A DNA stretch of 64,000 nt from Pseudomonas gingeri. Lineage in GTDB: Bacteria > Pseudomonadota > Gammaproteobacteria > Pseudomonadales > Pseudomonadaceae. Positions 43,061 through 51,729 of this stretch are shown piece by piece. The DNA is taken from the NCBI RefSeq assembly GCF_013386115.1, contig NZ_JACAOR010000015.1, positions 87,013 to 151,012 of the forward strand, written 5' to 3'. Below the pieces are notes generated by a model, which did no database searches, was not told the DNA's origin, and worked only from the letters and a program-made list of their open reading frames with translations. How positions within the stretch are numbered: position 1 is the first letter of the stretch; every line of letters begins with the position of its first letter. A program made the translations under genes and the position numbers.

Positions 43061-43903
43061 ATGGATCTGAATGCGGAAGTGGATCATCTCATCAAGGCCT
43101 CCGAGGCCTGGATTCCGATGATCATGGAATATGGCAGCCGTGTGCTGCTGGCGGTGGTTACCCTGGCCGTGGGCTGGTGGCTGATCAACAAGCTGACGGG
43201 CAAGATCGGCAAGTTGCTGGCGTTGCGCAACGCCGATCTGGCGCTGCAAGGCTTTATCAGCAGCCTGGCAAATATTGCCCTGAAGATCCTGCTCAGCATC
43301 AGTGTGGCCTCGATGATTGGCGTGGCAACCACGTCATTTGTCGCGGCTATCGGTGCCGCGGGCCTGGCCATTGGCCTGGCATTGCAGGGCAGCCTGGCGA
43401 ACTTTGCCGGTGGCGTGCTGATCCTGATGTTCCGGCCGTTCCGCATTGGTGACACGATCACCGCGCAAGGCATTACCGGGACAGTCGACAGCATCCAGAT
43501 TTTCCACACCATCCTGCGTACGGGTGACAACCAGACGGTGATCGTGCCCAACGGCAACCTGTCGAACGGCATCATCACCAACGCCAACCGCCAGGCCACC
43601 CGCAAGGTGGTGTTCGATGTCGGTGTCGATTACGAGGCTGACCTGCAGAAGGCTCGCCAGGTATTGCTGGATCTGGCCAAGGATGAGCGCGTCCTGGCTG
43701 ACCCGGCCCCCGCGGCGGTGATTTCGGCGCTGGGCGACAGCTCTATCACCGTTTCCCTGCGAGTATGGGTGAAGACTGCCGATTACTGGGACCTGATGTT
43801 CATGTTCAACGAACATGCGCGGGATCGTCTCAAGGACGCGGGGATCGATATTCCGTTTCCGCAGCGGGTTATCCGGGTGATGCAGGAAACCGCGGCGAAG
43901 TAA
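43061..43903 (+). CDS. mscS: Small-conductance mechanosensitive channel (MscS family)
   Basis: Protein of 280 residues, close to the 286 of E. coli MscS. Three membrane helices are seen: about 27-50, 68-90, and the pore-lining TM3 with GAAGLAIGLALQGSLANFAGG. The cytoplasmic beta domain starts with FRIGDTI. It opens when membrane tension rises and protects against hypo-osmotic shock. AGGAGAG precedes the ATG. It stands alone and ends at a good terminator. Confidence 0.95.
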   Translation: MDLNAEVDHLIKASEAWIPMIMEYGSRVLLAVVTLAVGWWLINKLTGKIGKLLALRNADLALQGFISSLANIALKILLSISVASMIGVATTSFVAAIGAAGLAIGLALQGSLANFAGGVLILMFRPFRIGDTITAQGITGTVDSIQIFHTILRTGDNQTVIVPNGNLSNGIITNANRQATRKVVFDVGVDYEADLQKARQVLLDLAKDERVLADPAPAAVISALGDSSITVSLRVWVKTADYWDLMFMFNEHARDRLKDAGIDIPFPQRVIRVMQETAAK

Positions 43904-43955
43904 GACAAGTGCATTGTTACCTGGCGCAGTGGTCAGGTATTCAGTGACAAACCAA

Positions 43956-43980
43956 GGGGCCGATTGATGGCCCCTTTTTT
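43956..43980 (+). terminator. mscS terminator
   Basis: Stem GGGGCC (43956-43961) with GGCCCC (43969-43974), a seven-base loop, then TTTTTT. Confidence 0.92.
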
Positions 43981-44075
43981 GTGGCCGTCGATCAGTGGGG
44001 TAGTTGTTGGTAAATTGGATGCTGGCTACTTATTAGTTTGCTATCAAAGTTCGCGCGTTACTAAAACCAGGGCAA

Positions 44076-44107
44076 TAAAAAAGGCCCATCACCAGGATGG
44101 GCCTTTG
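44076..44107 (-). terminator. oprD terminator
   Basis: Stem AGGCCCATC (44082-44090) with GATGGGCCT (44096-44104), preceded by AATAAAAAA, which reads as a T-tract on the minus strand. It lies 33 bases beyond the porin stop codon. Confidence 0.92.
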
Positions 44108-44136
44108 TTCAAGCGAGTGTTGCGAGTATCACACGA

Positions 44137-45501
44137 TTACAAGATGTTGATCGGGTATTCGGTGATCAGGCGGAACTCGTTGATATCGCCTTCGCCTTCA
44201 GCAGTATTGGCGCGGTGCCAGGCTTGACGTGCACGGAAGGACAGATCCTTGAGAGGGCCAGCCTGAACGACATACTTGGCTTCCACGTTGGTTTCGAAGT
44301 GGCGACCATCTTTGCCGTATGCACCGACATAGGAACCATCAACGTCGGCGTGGGTGCCGTCGATGCCGGTACCGTGGATGTTACGAGCCATGAAGCTCAG
44401 GCCTGGGATGCCGTACTCGGCCATTTTCAGGTCGTAACGTACTTGCCAGGACTTCTCACCCGGACCGTTGAAGTCGGAGTACTGGATGGAGTTGGCGAGG
44501 AAAATCGAGTCGCCGCCACGGTTGCTGCGGTCACCCACACCGACGTAGTCGAACGGGGTGTCGCCACGTACTTTCTGGAATGCCACGGTAACGGTGTGTG
44601 CATTCAGGAAGGAATAGGCAGTCGCGAACGAGAAAGCGGTGTTGTCGATGTCACCTGCCAGCGAAGAGCCGGTGTCGGTTGTGCGATAGATGTTGAAGTC
44701 GAAGTTCAACGACTGTTTTTCAGCCAATGGCAGGGTGTAGTTGACGTTGGCGTAGTACTGGTTCCAGAGATCCTTGAGCTTGGCGCCGTACAGGGACGCG
44801 GTCAGGTTCTCGTTGATGGCGTATTTGCCACCCAGGTAGTCGGCGCTCTTGACGTCGAGGTTTGCACCGGCGTTGGCTTTGCCCAGACCGATTTTACCGG
44901 CGTAGGTGGCGCGCAACTGCTGGTCCATTGCAGTCTGGTCCTGGCTGCTGCCAGCGTAGAAGTGACCTGCTTCCAGATCGAGGTCTTTGATTTCGCTGCT
45001 CTGCAGTTGGAAACCACGAGCGGTCTGTTGGAACAGACGGCTGCCGCCCAGGGCGAAGACAGGAGCAGTGCTAGGCTGCTGGTCACCGAACTTCAGTTCG
45101 GTCTTGGAGACGCGTACAGCAACTGCTGCACCGGCTTTGCCGAAGCTGTTGTTGTTCTCGCCGTTGGCTTTGCGGCTCAGGTTCTGGGAACCGGCCTGAT
45201 CGTCAGTACCGTCAAGCTTGAAGCCGGCGTCGCCGAAGCCTTCAACCTTTACGCCAACCTGACCCTGAGTGTAGCCCGAGCTGAACTTGCCCAGAATGCC
45301 CTGGGTCCAGTCGATCGAGTCTTCGGTATGGTCTTTCTTGTCACGGTTGAAGTAATAGTTCTTCAGAACCACGCCAGCCGAAGCACCTTCAACAAAACCC
45401 TTGGCATCAGCCTGGTCGGTAACAAAAGGTTCAGCCATTGCCAATTGAGTGCCTGCTGCGGAAACAGCCAGGGCGATCATGCTCCACTTCATCACGCGCA
45501 T
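44137..45501 (-). CDS. oprD: OprD family outer-membrane porin
   Basis: Protein of 454 residues from the ATG at 45501, nine bases after AAGGAG. A signal peptide (MKWSMIALAVSAAGTQLAMA) is followed by an 18-stranded barrel. Characteristic pieces are KNYYFNRD, WTQGILGKF, GGSRLFQQTARGFQLQSSE, DLEAGHFYAG, SIQYSDFNGPGEKSWQVRYD, and the terminal RLITEYPINIL. P. aeruginosa OprD takes up basic amino acids and carbapenems. The gene occupies the oprD locus (before HIT, slyX and dps) and resembles OprD more than I would expect for OprQ or OprE. The codon use suggests strong expression. Confidence 0.9.
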   Translation of the reverse strand: MRVMKWSMIALAVSAAGTQLAMAEPFVTDQADAKGFVEGASAGVVLKNYYFNRDKKDHTEDSIDWTQGILGKFSSGYTQGQVGVKVEGFGDAGFKLDGTDDQAGSQNLSRKANGENNNSFGKAGAAVAVRVSKTELKFGDQQPSTAPVFALGGSRLFQQTARGFQLQSSEIKDLDLEAGHFYAGSSQDQTAMDQQLRATYAGKIGLGKANAGANLDVKSADYLGGKYAINENLTASLYGAKLKDLWNQYYANVNYTLPLAEKQSLNFDFNIYRTTDTGSSLAGDIDNTAFSFATAYSFLNAHTVTVAFQKVRGDTPFDYVGVGDRSNRGGDSIFLANSIQYSDFNGPGEKSWQVRYDLKMAEYGIPGLSFMARNIHGTGIDGTHADVDGSYVGAYGKDGRHFETNVEAKYVVQAGPLKDLSFRARQAWHRANTAEGEGDINEFRLITEYPINIL

Positions 45502-46486
45502 CGTGATTTGCTCCTTTGGTTTTTAGGAAGAGTACTGCCGTCCCACCTGTATTTTTGTCTGGGCGGCTCTTTCTTTTTGTGTCGGCGCAAACTTATATCA
45601 CGCTGACATTGTTGGCGATACTTGCTCACCTATCCTTGCGGCTTCTTTACGAGCGTGTCGCAAAAAGCTCGGTCCATGTCGCAAATTCACAGCCTTTTCG
45701 TATCGGCTGTACAACTTCAGCGCTGTTGTCGAACGCCTGAGCATAGATAAGAAAGCCCCATGTTCAAGCATTTAACTGTCCATGGTCGCACCGTCTTGCG
45801 TTGTTACCGTGTCGCGGGAGCTTCAGCGTCCGATCAGGCCCTCTGTAGCGACTATGCAAGGGGTAATGCAACAAGCATGCACAAAGTTCAAAAAAAACCA
45901 GAAAATATTTTCCTGACCGTCCCGTCGCGCTGAAACCCTCATGAGAGCAGGGGCGAAGCCGGTTTCTCATGGTGCTTGACGTATCACTTTTCCTTGTGCT
46001 GCTAATCCATTGATTACGTGCAGAAAGCTGAAAACGTTACCGGTCCACACCGCCAATGGGTTAATCGGCGGGTAGAACATGCACCGATAGTAGTCGCTCT
46101 GTGCAGTTTTGGTGCAAAAGTGACTGTAGGCTGTTTCTGTTCGTACAGTCAGTCGTTTCCGTTCGTGCTTTCTGGCGATCGGCTCAGGTCGAGTCGGCAT
46201 TGCAGGTCAGGGAAGGTTTTCAGGAAAAGATGACGTTTTGATTATAAGAAAGGCTTTTTTACGTCTTTCTGAATGAGAAAGGGTCGTTCTGTGCCCGAAA
46301 TGGTGCGTAGCGTTTCCAGGTGTTTCATTTTGGCGCGGAGAGAAGATGATCGTCCGTTTGCCGCTCTCCGGCCGGCTTGCAGTGAACTGGAGGCCGAAGG
46401 CGGGTATCCTCATCGCATGTGGCCGGGCGAAGGCGCGGTCGAGTCGTCGCCCTGGCAGGAAAATCAGTCAAGCAGGAGTGTTTACG
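45502..46486. other. Long intergenic region between oprD and the HIT gene
   Basis: 985 bases with no credible gene; open frames here lack ribosome sites and family features. The oprD leader (45502-45600) holds three A-rich tracts on the minus strand. An inverted repeat TGACTGTA/TACAGTCA spans 46121-46151. The sequence is less GC-rich than the genes around it, with runs such as TTTTTT at 46255-46260, and could hold promoters or an unrecognised small RNA. Confidence 0.6.
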
Positions 46487-46918
46487 GTGTTCGTTCTCGA
46501 TTCGCGTCTTCAACAAGACACTTTGCCGATGGGCGACTTTCCGTTGTGTCGTCTGCTGTTATCCAATGATTCGAATTATCCCTGGTTCATTCTTGTGCCC
46601 CGGCGCGCGGACATCAGTGAGCTGTTTCAACTGGAGGCGGCGGACCAGGAACAGTTGTGGCGTGAAACCACCGAGCTGGCGCGGGTGCTCAAGGATACTT
46701 TCGAGGCGGACAAGATGAATGTCGCGGCGCTGGGCAATGTGGTCGGCCAACTGCATATGCATGTCATCGTTCGTCGGCAGAGCGACGCCGCCTGGCCCGC
46801 CCCGGTCTGGGGCAAGCATCCGGCACAGCCCTACAGTGATGCGCAGGTCAGTGTGATTCGCCAGCAGTTGGGCGTGGCCCTGGCCGAGGGTTTCTCCTAT
46901 GTGCAGGCGCAATCATGA
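46487..46918 (+). CDS. HIT family protein
   Basis: Protein of 143 residues from GTG 46487, which has AGGAG at 46474-46478, eight bases upstream. The histidine-triad signature is QLHMHVIVR near residue 93, in which the first histidine of the usual triad is Gln; the other two remain. HIT proteins hydrolyse or transfer nucleotides; the substrate here is unknown. The stop codon overlaps the slyX start (ATGA, 46915-46918), implying a two-gene operon. Confidence 0.9.
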   Translation: MFVLDSRLQQDTLPMGDFPLCRLLLSNDSNYPWFILVPRRADISELFQLEAADQEQLWRETTELARVLKDTFEADKMNVAALGNVVGQLHMHVIVRRQSDAAWPAPVWGKHPAQPYSDAQVSVIRQQLGVALAEGFSYVQAQS

Positions 46919-47121
46919 GCCTCGAGGAGCGCGTGACGGAACTGGAGACCCGTCTGGCCTTTCAGGATGACACCATCCAGTCGCTGAACGATGTGCTGGT
47001 GGTACAGCAGCGAGTGGTGGAACGTCTGCAACTGCAGATGGCGGCCCTGCTCAAACGTCATGAAGAAATGATGGGGCAGTTCGAGTCTTCCGAAGAGGAG
47101 GCCCCGCCGCCACACTATTGA
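46915..47121 (+). CDS. slyX: SlyX family protein
   Basis: Protein of 68 residues, nearly all coiled coil: RVTELETRLAFQDDTIQSLN followed by VVVQQRVVERLQLQMAALL and a proline-rich end PPPHY typical of SlyX. The family is widespread, but its role is unknown. It is translationally coupled to the HIT gene by a four-base overlap and is followed by a bidirectional terminator. Confidence 0.93.
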   Translation: MSLEERVTELETRLAFQDDTIQSLNDVLVVQQRVVERLQLQMAALLKRHEEMMGQFESSEEEAPPPHY

Positions 47122-47146
47122 GGGAGGGAGCGCAGCCAGCAGGCGT

Positions 47147-47188
47147 AAAAAAACCGCGAGCCGTCAAATGGCGTCGCGGTTTTTTTTC
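47147..47188. terminator. Bidirectional terminator between slyX and the cold-shock gene
   Basis: Stem ACCGCGA (47153-47159) with TCGCGGT (47174-47180) and an inner GCC/GGC pair. AAAAAAA flanks on the left and TTTTTTTT on the right. Confidence 0.93.
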
Positions 47189-47197
47189 AGGCGGGAA

Positions 47198-47800
47198 TCA
47201 GCGACGCGGCGAGGCGGCGATCACATCTTCGGCCTGCAGGCCCTTGTCGCGGTTCATCACCGAGAACTCCACGCGCTGTCCTTCGACCAGGACGCGGTGG
47301 CCTTCGCCACGAATGGCGCGGAAGTGCACGAAAATATCGTCACCGGAGTCCCGCGAGATAAAGCCGAAACCCTTGGAGGTATTGAACCACTTCACGGTGC
47401 CGGTATCGCGGTTGGTCATGTCGTAGTTGTGGGAAGCCGCGGCGGGCGAGGACCTGTAGAAACTCACGACCAGGTGCAGAAGCACGGCTATCACCGCGGC
47501 TGCCAGGCTCAGCAGTACGGCGGGTTGGCCTGCGACCATCGGCAGGGGGGCGAGCAGTACCAGGATTTGCAGGACAACCGCGAGGATCAGCAAGGCGCTG
47601 ACAAGGTTTTGCAATTGGTGGCGTGGACCCTTGTTCCAGTAGGGAATGACCGGAGCGAGGATGAGGTTGAGCAAGCCGAAGAATGCCAGGTAAAGCGCAT
47701 CGGGTTGTTGCAGGTAAGGCAGGGCTTCGGATCGCAGGCTGGGTATAAAGGACAGCAGCAGGGCGACAGCGCCCGTTAGCAGATGGACGATTTTCAACAT
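47198..47800 (-). CDS. Membrane-anchored cold-shock domain protein
   Basis: Protein of 200 residues from the ATG at 47800. The N-terminal half holds about four hydrophobic helices (LLTGAVALLLSFIPSL, LYLAFFGLLNLILAPVI, LVSALLILAVVLQILVLLA, AVLLSLAAAVIAVLLHLVV). The last 70 residues are a CspA-like cold-shock domain with GTVKWFN, RNP1 KGFGFI and RNP2 DIFVHF. An internal Met (MTNRDTG) just before the cold-shock domain could allow separate translation. The domain should bind single-stranded nucleic acid at the membrane. It is convergent with slyX. Confidence 0.9.
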   Translation of the reverse strand: MLKIVHLLTGAVALLLSFIPSLRSEALPYLQQPDALYLAFFGLLNLILAPVIPYWNKGPRHQLQNLVSALLILAVVLQILVLLAPLPMVAGQPAVLLSLAAAVIAVLLHLVVSFYRSSPAAASHNYDMTNRDTGTVKWFNTSKGFGFISRDSGDDIFVHFRAIRGEGHRVLVEGQRVEFSVMNRDKGLQAEDVIAASPRR

Positions 47801-48261
47801 TTTGATTAACTCACTCAAGATAGATCGCAAGGAAGAGCTGAAGGCACCCGGTTCGCTTCTGAAAAAAGGTGAGGCGGTGAGCACGCGCGCCAATCAGCCT
47901 ATGCGCCGCGCCCAGAAAATGGGGTTGCGACGACACAGACTCTATTTAACAGCAAAGCCCGAACCTTCTCAAATCAGTGGCTTGGCCTACTATCGGTGGC
48001 ATTGCGGGTGAATGCCGGTCGTGATTGCCCAAGGGGCGGGGAGAGGCCTGATCTAGACGTTTGCAGGCCGTTGATCCGAGATGTTTCAAGGTGAAGGCCG
48101 GCGAGCCCGGTTTTTTCCTTCGCTTTCGCAGGTATCAGGCTGGCAGGTGTGGCGGATTTGTCGCAGGTGGATCGTGGCGTGCGGGCTGCATGCCGTGCGG
48201 ACTCTTGCTAGAGTGGTCCTACACCTTCAAGGGTGATCTCAATCACATCAAGGGGATGCAT
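47801..48261. other. Intergenic region upstream of the dps-like gene
   Basis: 461 bases without a credible gene. It should hold the divergent promoters of the cold-shock and Dps-like genes. A short GC-rich hairpin followed by TTTTTT lies at about 48097-48116 and could end an unknown small transcript. AAGGGG just before 48262 is the ribosome site of the Dps-like gene. Confidence 0.55.
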
Positions 48262-48732
48262 ATGGCTATTGATATCGGTATCAGCGAAGCGGATCGCAAG
48301 TCCATTGTCGAGGGGCTTTCCCGCCTGTTGTCGGATACCTATGTACTTTATCTGAAGACCCACAACTTCCACTGGAATGTCAGCGGCCCGATGTTTCGGA
48401 CCCTGCACTTGATGTTTGAAGAACAATACAATGAACTGGCCCTGGCGGTGGATCTGATTGCGGAGCGAATCAGGGCACTTGGATTTCCGGCGCCGGGTAC
48501 TTATTCAACTTATGCACGGTTGTCTTCGATCAAGGAAGAAGAAGGTGTTCCGAGTGCCGAGGAAATGATCAAGCAGTTGGTGCAGGGGCAGGAAGCCGTT
48601 ACCCGTACGGCACGTGGCATATTTCCGCTTCTGGATAAAGTCAGCGATGAGCCGACCGCCGACCTGTTGACCCAGCGTATGCAGGTGCATGAGAAAACCG
48701 CCTGGATGCTGCGGGCGCTGCTGGAGGGCTGA
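48262..48732 (+). CDS. Dps family DNA-binding/ferritin-like protein
   Basis: Protein of 156 residues from ATG 48262; ATG 48256 would add two. The Dps iron site is intact: KTHNFHWNVSGPMFRTLH followed by FEEQYNELALAVDLIAERI, giving the histidines, aspartate and glutamate shared between subunits. Dps dodecamers oxidise and store iron with peroxide and may bind DNA. There is no lysine-rich N-terminal tail, so DNA binding is uncertain. By position it matches PAO1 PA0962 as remembered. Confidence 0.93.
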   Translation: MAIDIGISEADRKSIVEGLSRLLSDTYVLYLKTHNFHWNVSGPMFRTLHLMFEEQYNELALAVDLIAERIRALGFPAPGTYSTYARLSSIKEEEGVPSAEEMIKQLVQGQEAVTRTARGIFPLLDKVSDEPTADLLTQRMQVHEKTAWMLRALLEG

Positions 48733-49020
48733 GGCAGGGGCACGGATGAGGCCCACGGGGCTTCATTCGTGCGATTGCCGGGCCTGCTGTTCCGTTCCTG
48801 CCGCGCAATATCGTGGTTCTGCATTTTCTCGTCGCATCATCCTACAGTTGTCATGGTTCGGTCCGCTGGATAAGAACTTTTACTTAATGTTTTATGTGAG
48901 AGAGATTTTCCAGGAATGTCCTTATTCAAGGACATGTGGCGACGGAGTGCGAGGAAGATGGTTCAGTTAAGTCAGTGTGGGGGGGAGGCTGGTTTGTTTC
49001 GTAAAACCAGGACGGATCCC

Positions 49021-49293
49021 ATGTTGCTGGAGTTTGATATCGGATTGGCAAAGCCGGTTTCGCGGTCGGTGCGCCTGAATGGATTTGCAACCTGTTTGCG
49101 CCTGGAGGAGGTGTACTGGAAAGTACTGGCCGATATGGCCGGTATCAACCAGTGCACGGTCAATGCGCTGCTGTCCAACGTCGATATGGAGGTTCATCTT
49201 CGCTATGGGGGGGTGAAGAACTTCAGTGGCTTGATTCGTGTCGTGTGCATGGTGCACCTCCTGACCCTGGGTGGTTTGCACCGTTCGGCGTGA
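49021..49293 (+). CDS. Ribbon-helix-helix domain protein (RHH_4 type)
   Basis: Protein of 90 residues from ATG 49021, chosen because AGGA lies eight bases upstream; earlier in-frame ATGs at 48916 and 48958 have ribosome sites that are too close. The sequence fits the RHH_4 pattern: SVRLNGFATCLRLEEVYWKVL, a turn, INQCTVNALLSNVD, then SGLIRVVCMVHLL. This suggests a small DNA-binding regulator, but no partner toxin or target gene is adjacent. The gene stands alone between the Dps-like gene and the FmdB-like gene. Confidence 0.75.
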   Translation: MLLEFDIGLAKPVSRSVRLNGFATCLRLEEVYWKVLADMAGINQCTVNALLSNVDMEVHLRYGGVKNFSGLIRVVCMVHLLTLGGLHRSA

Positions 49294-49504
49294 TGGCGGG
49301 GGAGCGGCGCCCCCGGTCGGACTGTCGGTCGTCGAAGGTCCTGAAAGGCGGCGCCCGTCGGCGGTCGCTGGATACGCTGAGCGGGATGGCCGGTCATACG
49401 GCTGCAAAGCCTCGATTTAACAGATATAATCCCGCTCTTTGCTGCATGGCCCGACTCTGGGCTCGGGCAGCAGTGATGTCGTTATCTGATTGTCGAGACG
49501 CCCC

Positions 49505-49726
49505 ATGCCCATGTACGACTACCAATGCGCTTCCTGTGGTCATCAGTTGGAAGCCATTCAGAAAATCAGCGCCGCCCCTCTGGTCGATTGCCCTGCTTGC
49601 CAGGCGCCAGAATTGAAAAAGATGCTTTCGATGCCCGGCTTCCGCCTCAGCGGCAGCGGCTGGTACGAAACCGATTTCAAGACCGGTGCCAAGAAAAACC
49701 TGGCCGGTGGCGACAAAGCCGACTGA
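49505..49726 (+). CDS. FmdB-type zinc-ribbon protein
   Basis: Protein of 73 residues from ATG 49505 (MPMYDYQC); MYDYQC at 49511 is an alternative. Two CxxC pairs (CASC and CPAC) form the zinc ribbon, followed by the conserved SMPGFRLSGSGWYETDF that marks the FmdB regulatory family. In many pseudomonads this gene lies just upstream of aspS, as here, with 94 bases between. The function is unknown. Confidence 0.92.
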   Translation: MPMYDYQCASCGHQLEAIQKISAAPLVDCPACQAPELKKMLSMPGFRLSGSGWYETDFKTGAKKNLAGGDKAD

Positions 49727-49820
49727 AAATGAGTCACACGAGCGGGCTCTTGCGCGCTACAGGCACTACAGTACGCAAGACCTCCACCGAATTCGAATTA
49801 CGAGAAGTGAAACCACGACC

Positions 49821-51596
49821 ATGATGCGCAGCCATTATTGCGGCCAACTGAACGAGAGCCTGGAAGGCCAGGAAGTCACCCTTTGCGGATGGGTCCACCG
49901 TCGTCGCGACCATGGCGGGGTGATTTTCCTCGATATCCGTGACCGCGAAGGTCTGGCCCAGGTGGTCTTCGATCCGGATCGCGCCGACACCTTTGCCGCC
50001 GCCGATCGCGTGCGCAGTGAATACGTGGTGAAGATCACCGGCAAGGTGCGCCTGCGTCCGGCCGGTGCCGGCAACGCCAACATGGCTTCCGGTGCAATCG
50101 AAGTGCTGGGCTACGAGCTGGAAGTGCTGAACGAAGCGGAAACCCCGCCGTTCCCGCTCAACGAGTACTCCGATGTCGGCGAGGAAACCCGCCTGCGCTA
50201 TCGCTTTATCGACCTGCGTCGCCCGGAAATGGCCGAGAAGCTGCGCCTGCGTTCGCGCATGACCACCAGCATTCGTCGTTACCTGGACGAAAACGGCTTC
50301 CTCGACGTCGAGACGCCGATCCTGACCCGTGCGACTCCGGAAGGCGCCCGCGACTACCTGGTACCGAGCCGTACCCACCCCGGCAGCTTCTTCGCCCTGC
50401 CACAGTCGCCACAGCTGTTCAAGCAACTGCTGATGGTGGCCGGTTTCGACCGTTACTACCAGATCGCCAAGTGCTTCCGCGACGAAGACCTGCGTGCCGA
50501 CCGCCAGCCGGAATTCACCCAGATCGACATCGAGACCAGTTTCCTCGATGAAAAAGACATCATGGGGCTGACCGAAGGCATGATCCGCAACCTGTTCAAG
50601 GAAGTGCTGGATCTGGAATTCGGCGAATTCCCGCACATGACCTGGGACGAGGCCATGCGTCGCTACGGCTCCGACAAGCCGGACCTGCGTATCCCGCTGG
50701 AACTGGTGGACGTTGCCGACCAGCTCAAGGATGTCGAATTCAAGGTGTTCAGCGGTCCGGCCAACGACCCGAAATGCCGTGTGGCAGCCTTGCGCGTGCC
50801 GGGTGCGGCGAGCATGCCGCGCAGCAAGATCGACGACTACACCAAGTTCGTCGGCATCTACGGTGCCAAGGGCCTGGCGTACATCAAGGTCAACGAGCGC
50901 GCCAAGGGCGTGGAAGGCTTGCAGTCGCCGATCGTCAAGAACATCCCCGAGGCCAACCTCAACGTGATCCTCGATCGCGTCGGTGCGGTCGATGGCGATA
51001 TCGTGTTCTTCGGTGCCGACAAGTCCAAGATCGTCAGCGAGGCCCTGGGCGCGCTGCGGATCAAGGTCGGTCATGACCTCGAGTTGCTGACCAGCCAGTG
51101 GGCGCCGATGTGGGTCGTCGACTTCCCGATGTTCGAAGAGAACGAAGACGGCAGCTTCACCGCCCTGCATCACCCGTTCACCGCGCCGAAGTGCTCGCCG
51201 GAAGAGTTGGAGGCCAACCCGGCCACCGCGTTGTCCCGCGCCTACGACATGGTCCTGAACGGCACCGAGCTGGGTGGCGGTTCGATCCGTATCCATCGCA
51301 AGGAAATGCAACAGGCGGTATTCCGCCTGCTGGGTATCAGCGAAGCGGAACAGGAAGAGAAGTTCGGCTTCCTGCTCGATGCACTGAAGTACGGTGCTCC
51401 ACCCCACGGTGGCCTGGCCTTCGGTCTCGACCGCCTGGTGATGCTGATGACCGGTGCCCAGTCGATCCGCGAAGTGATCGCCTTCCCGAAAACCCAGAGC
51501 GCGGCCTGTGTCATGACCCAGGCACCGGGCCTGGTGGACGCCAAGGCACTGCGCGAGCTGCATATCCGCCTGCGCGAAACACCCAAGGCCGAGTAA
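49821..51596 (+). CDS. aspS: Aspartyl-tRNA synthetase
   Basis: Protein of 591 residues from ATG 49821 (MMRSHYCG; the second ATG is equally in frame). The class II synthetase has an N-terminal OB fold (CGWVHRRRDHGGVIFLDIRD), motif 2 around FRDEDLRADRQPEFTQ, the bacterial GAD insertion (about 290-420), and motif 3 GLAFGLDRLVMLM. It charges tRNA-Asp. In Pseudomonas the enzyme is non-discriminating and also makes Asp-tRNA-Asn for GatCAB. It is complete and ends at a good terminator. Confidence 0.97.
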   Translation: MMRSHYCGQLNESLEGQEVTLCGWVHRRRDHGGVIFLDIRDREGLAQVVFDPDRADTFAAADRVRSEYVVKITGKVRLRPAGAGNANMASGAIEVLGYELEVLNEAETPPFPLNEYSDVGEETRLRYRFIDLRRPEMAEKLRLRSRMTTSIRRYLDENGFLDVETPILTRATPEGARDYLVPSRTHPGSFFALPQSPQLFKQLLMVAGFDRYYQIAKCFRDEDLRADRQPEFTQIDIETSFLDEKDIMGLTEGMIRNLFKEVLDLEFGEFPHMTWDEAMRRYGSDKPDLRIPLELVDVADQLKDVEFKVFSGPANDPKCRVAALRVPGAASMPRSKIDDYTKFVGIYGAKGLAYIKVNERAKGVEGLQSPIVKNIPEANLNVILDRVGAVDGDIVFFGADKSKIVSEALGALRIKVGHDLELLTSQWAPMWVVDFPMFEENEDGSFTALHHPFTAPKCSPEELEANPATALSRAYDMVLNGTELGGGSIRIHRKEMQQAVFRLLGISEAEQEEKFGFLLDALKYGAPPHGGLAFGLDRLVMLMTGAQSIREVIAFPKTQSAACVMTQAPGLVDAKALRELHIRLRETPKAE

Positions 51597-51608
51597 CCCG
51601 GTCCTGGC

Positions 51609-51638
51609 GGGCGCATCCTCGGATGCGCCCTTTCTTTT
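51609..51638 (+). terminator. aspS terminator
   Basis: Perfect ten-base stem GGGCGCATCC (51609-51618) with GGATGCGCCC (51621-51630), then TTTCTTTT. Confidence 0.93.
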
Positions 51639-51729
51639 ATACAGGTCGAAAATTCTGTTTGCCGGCCGGCGCCGACTGCGTGGCGGGCAATGTTTCAAGG
51701 CAATCTTTCAAAGAGCACCGGAGCGAGTT

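Noticed and set aside
45516..45740. Possible small gene upstream of oprD
   Set aside because: It has no ribosome site, overlaps the porin leader and shows no family features.
49734..51698. 654-codon open frame antisense to aspS
   Set aside because: Same explanation: high GC at third positions keeps the opposite frame open. The product shows no domain.
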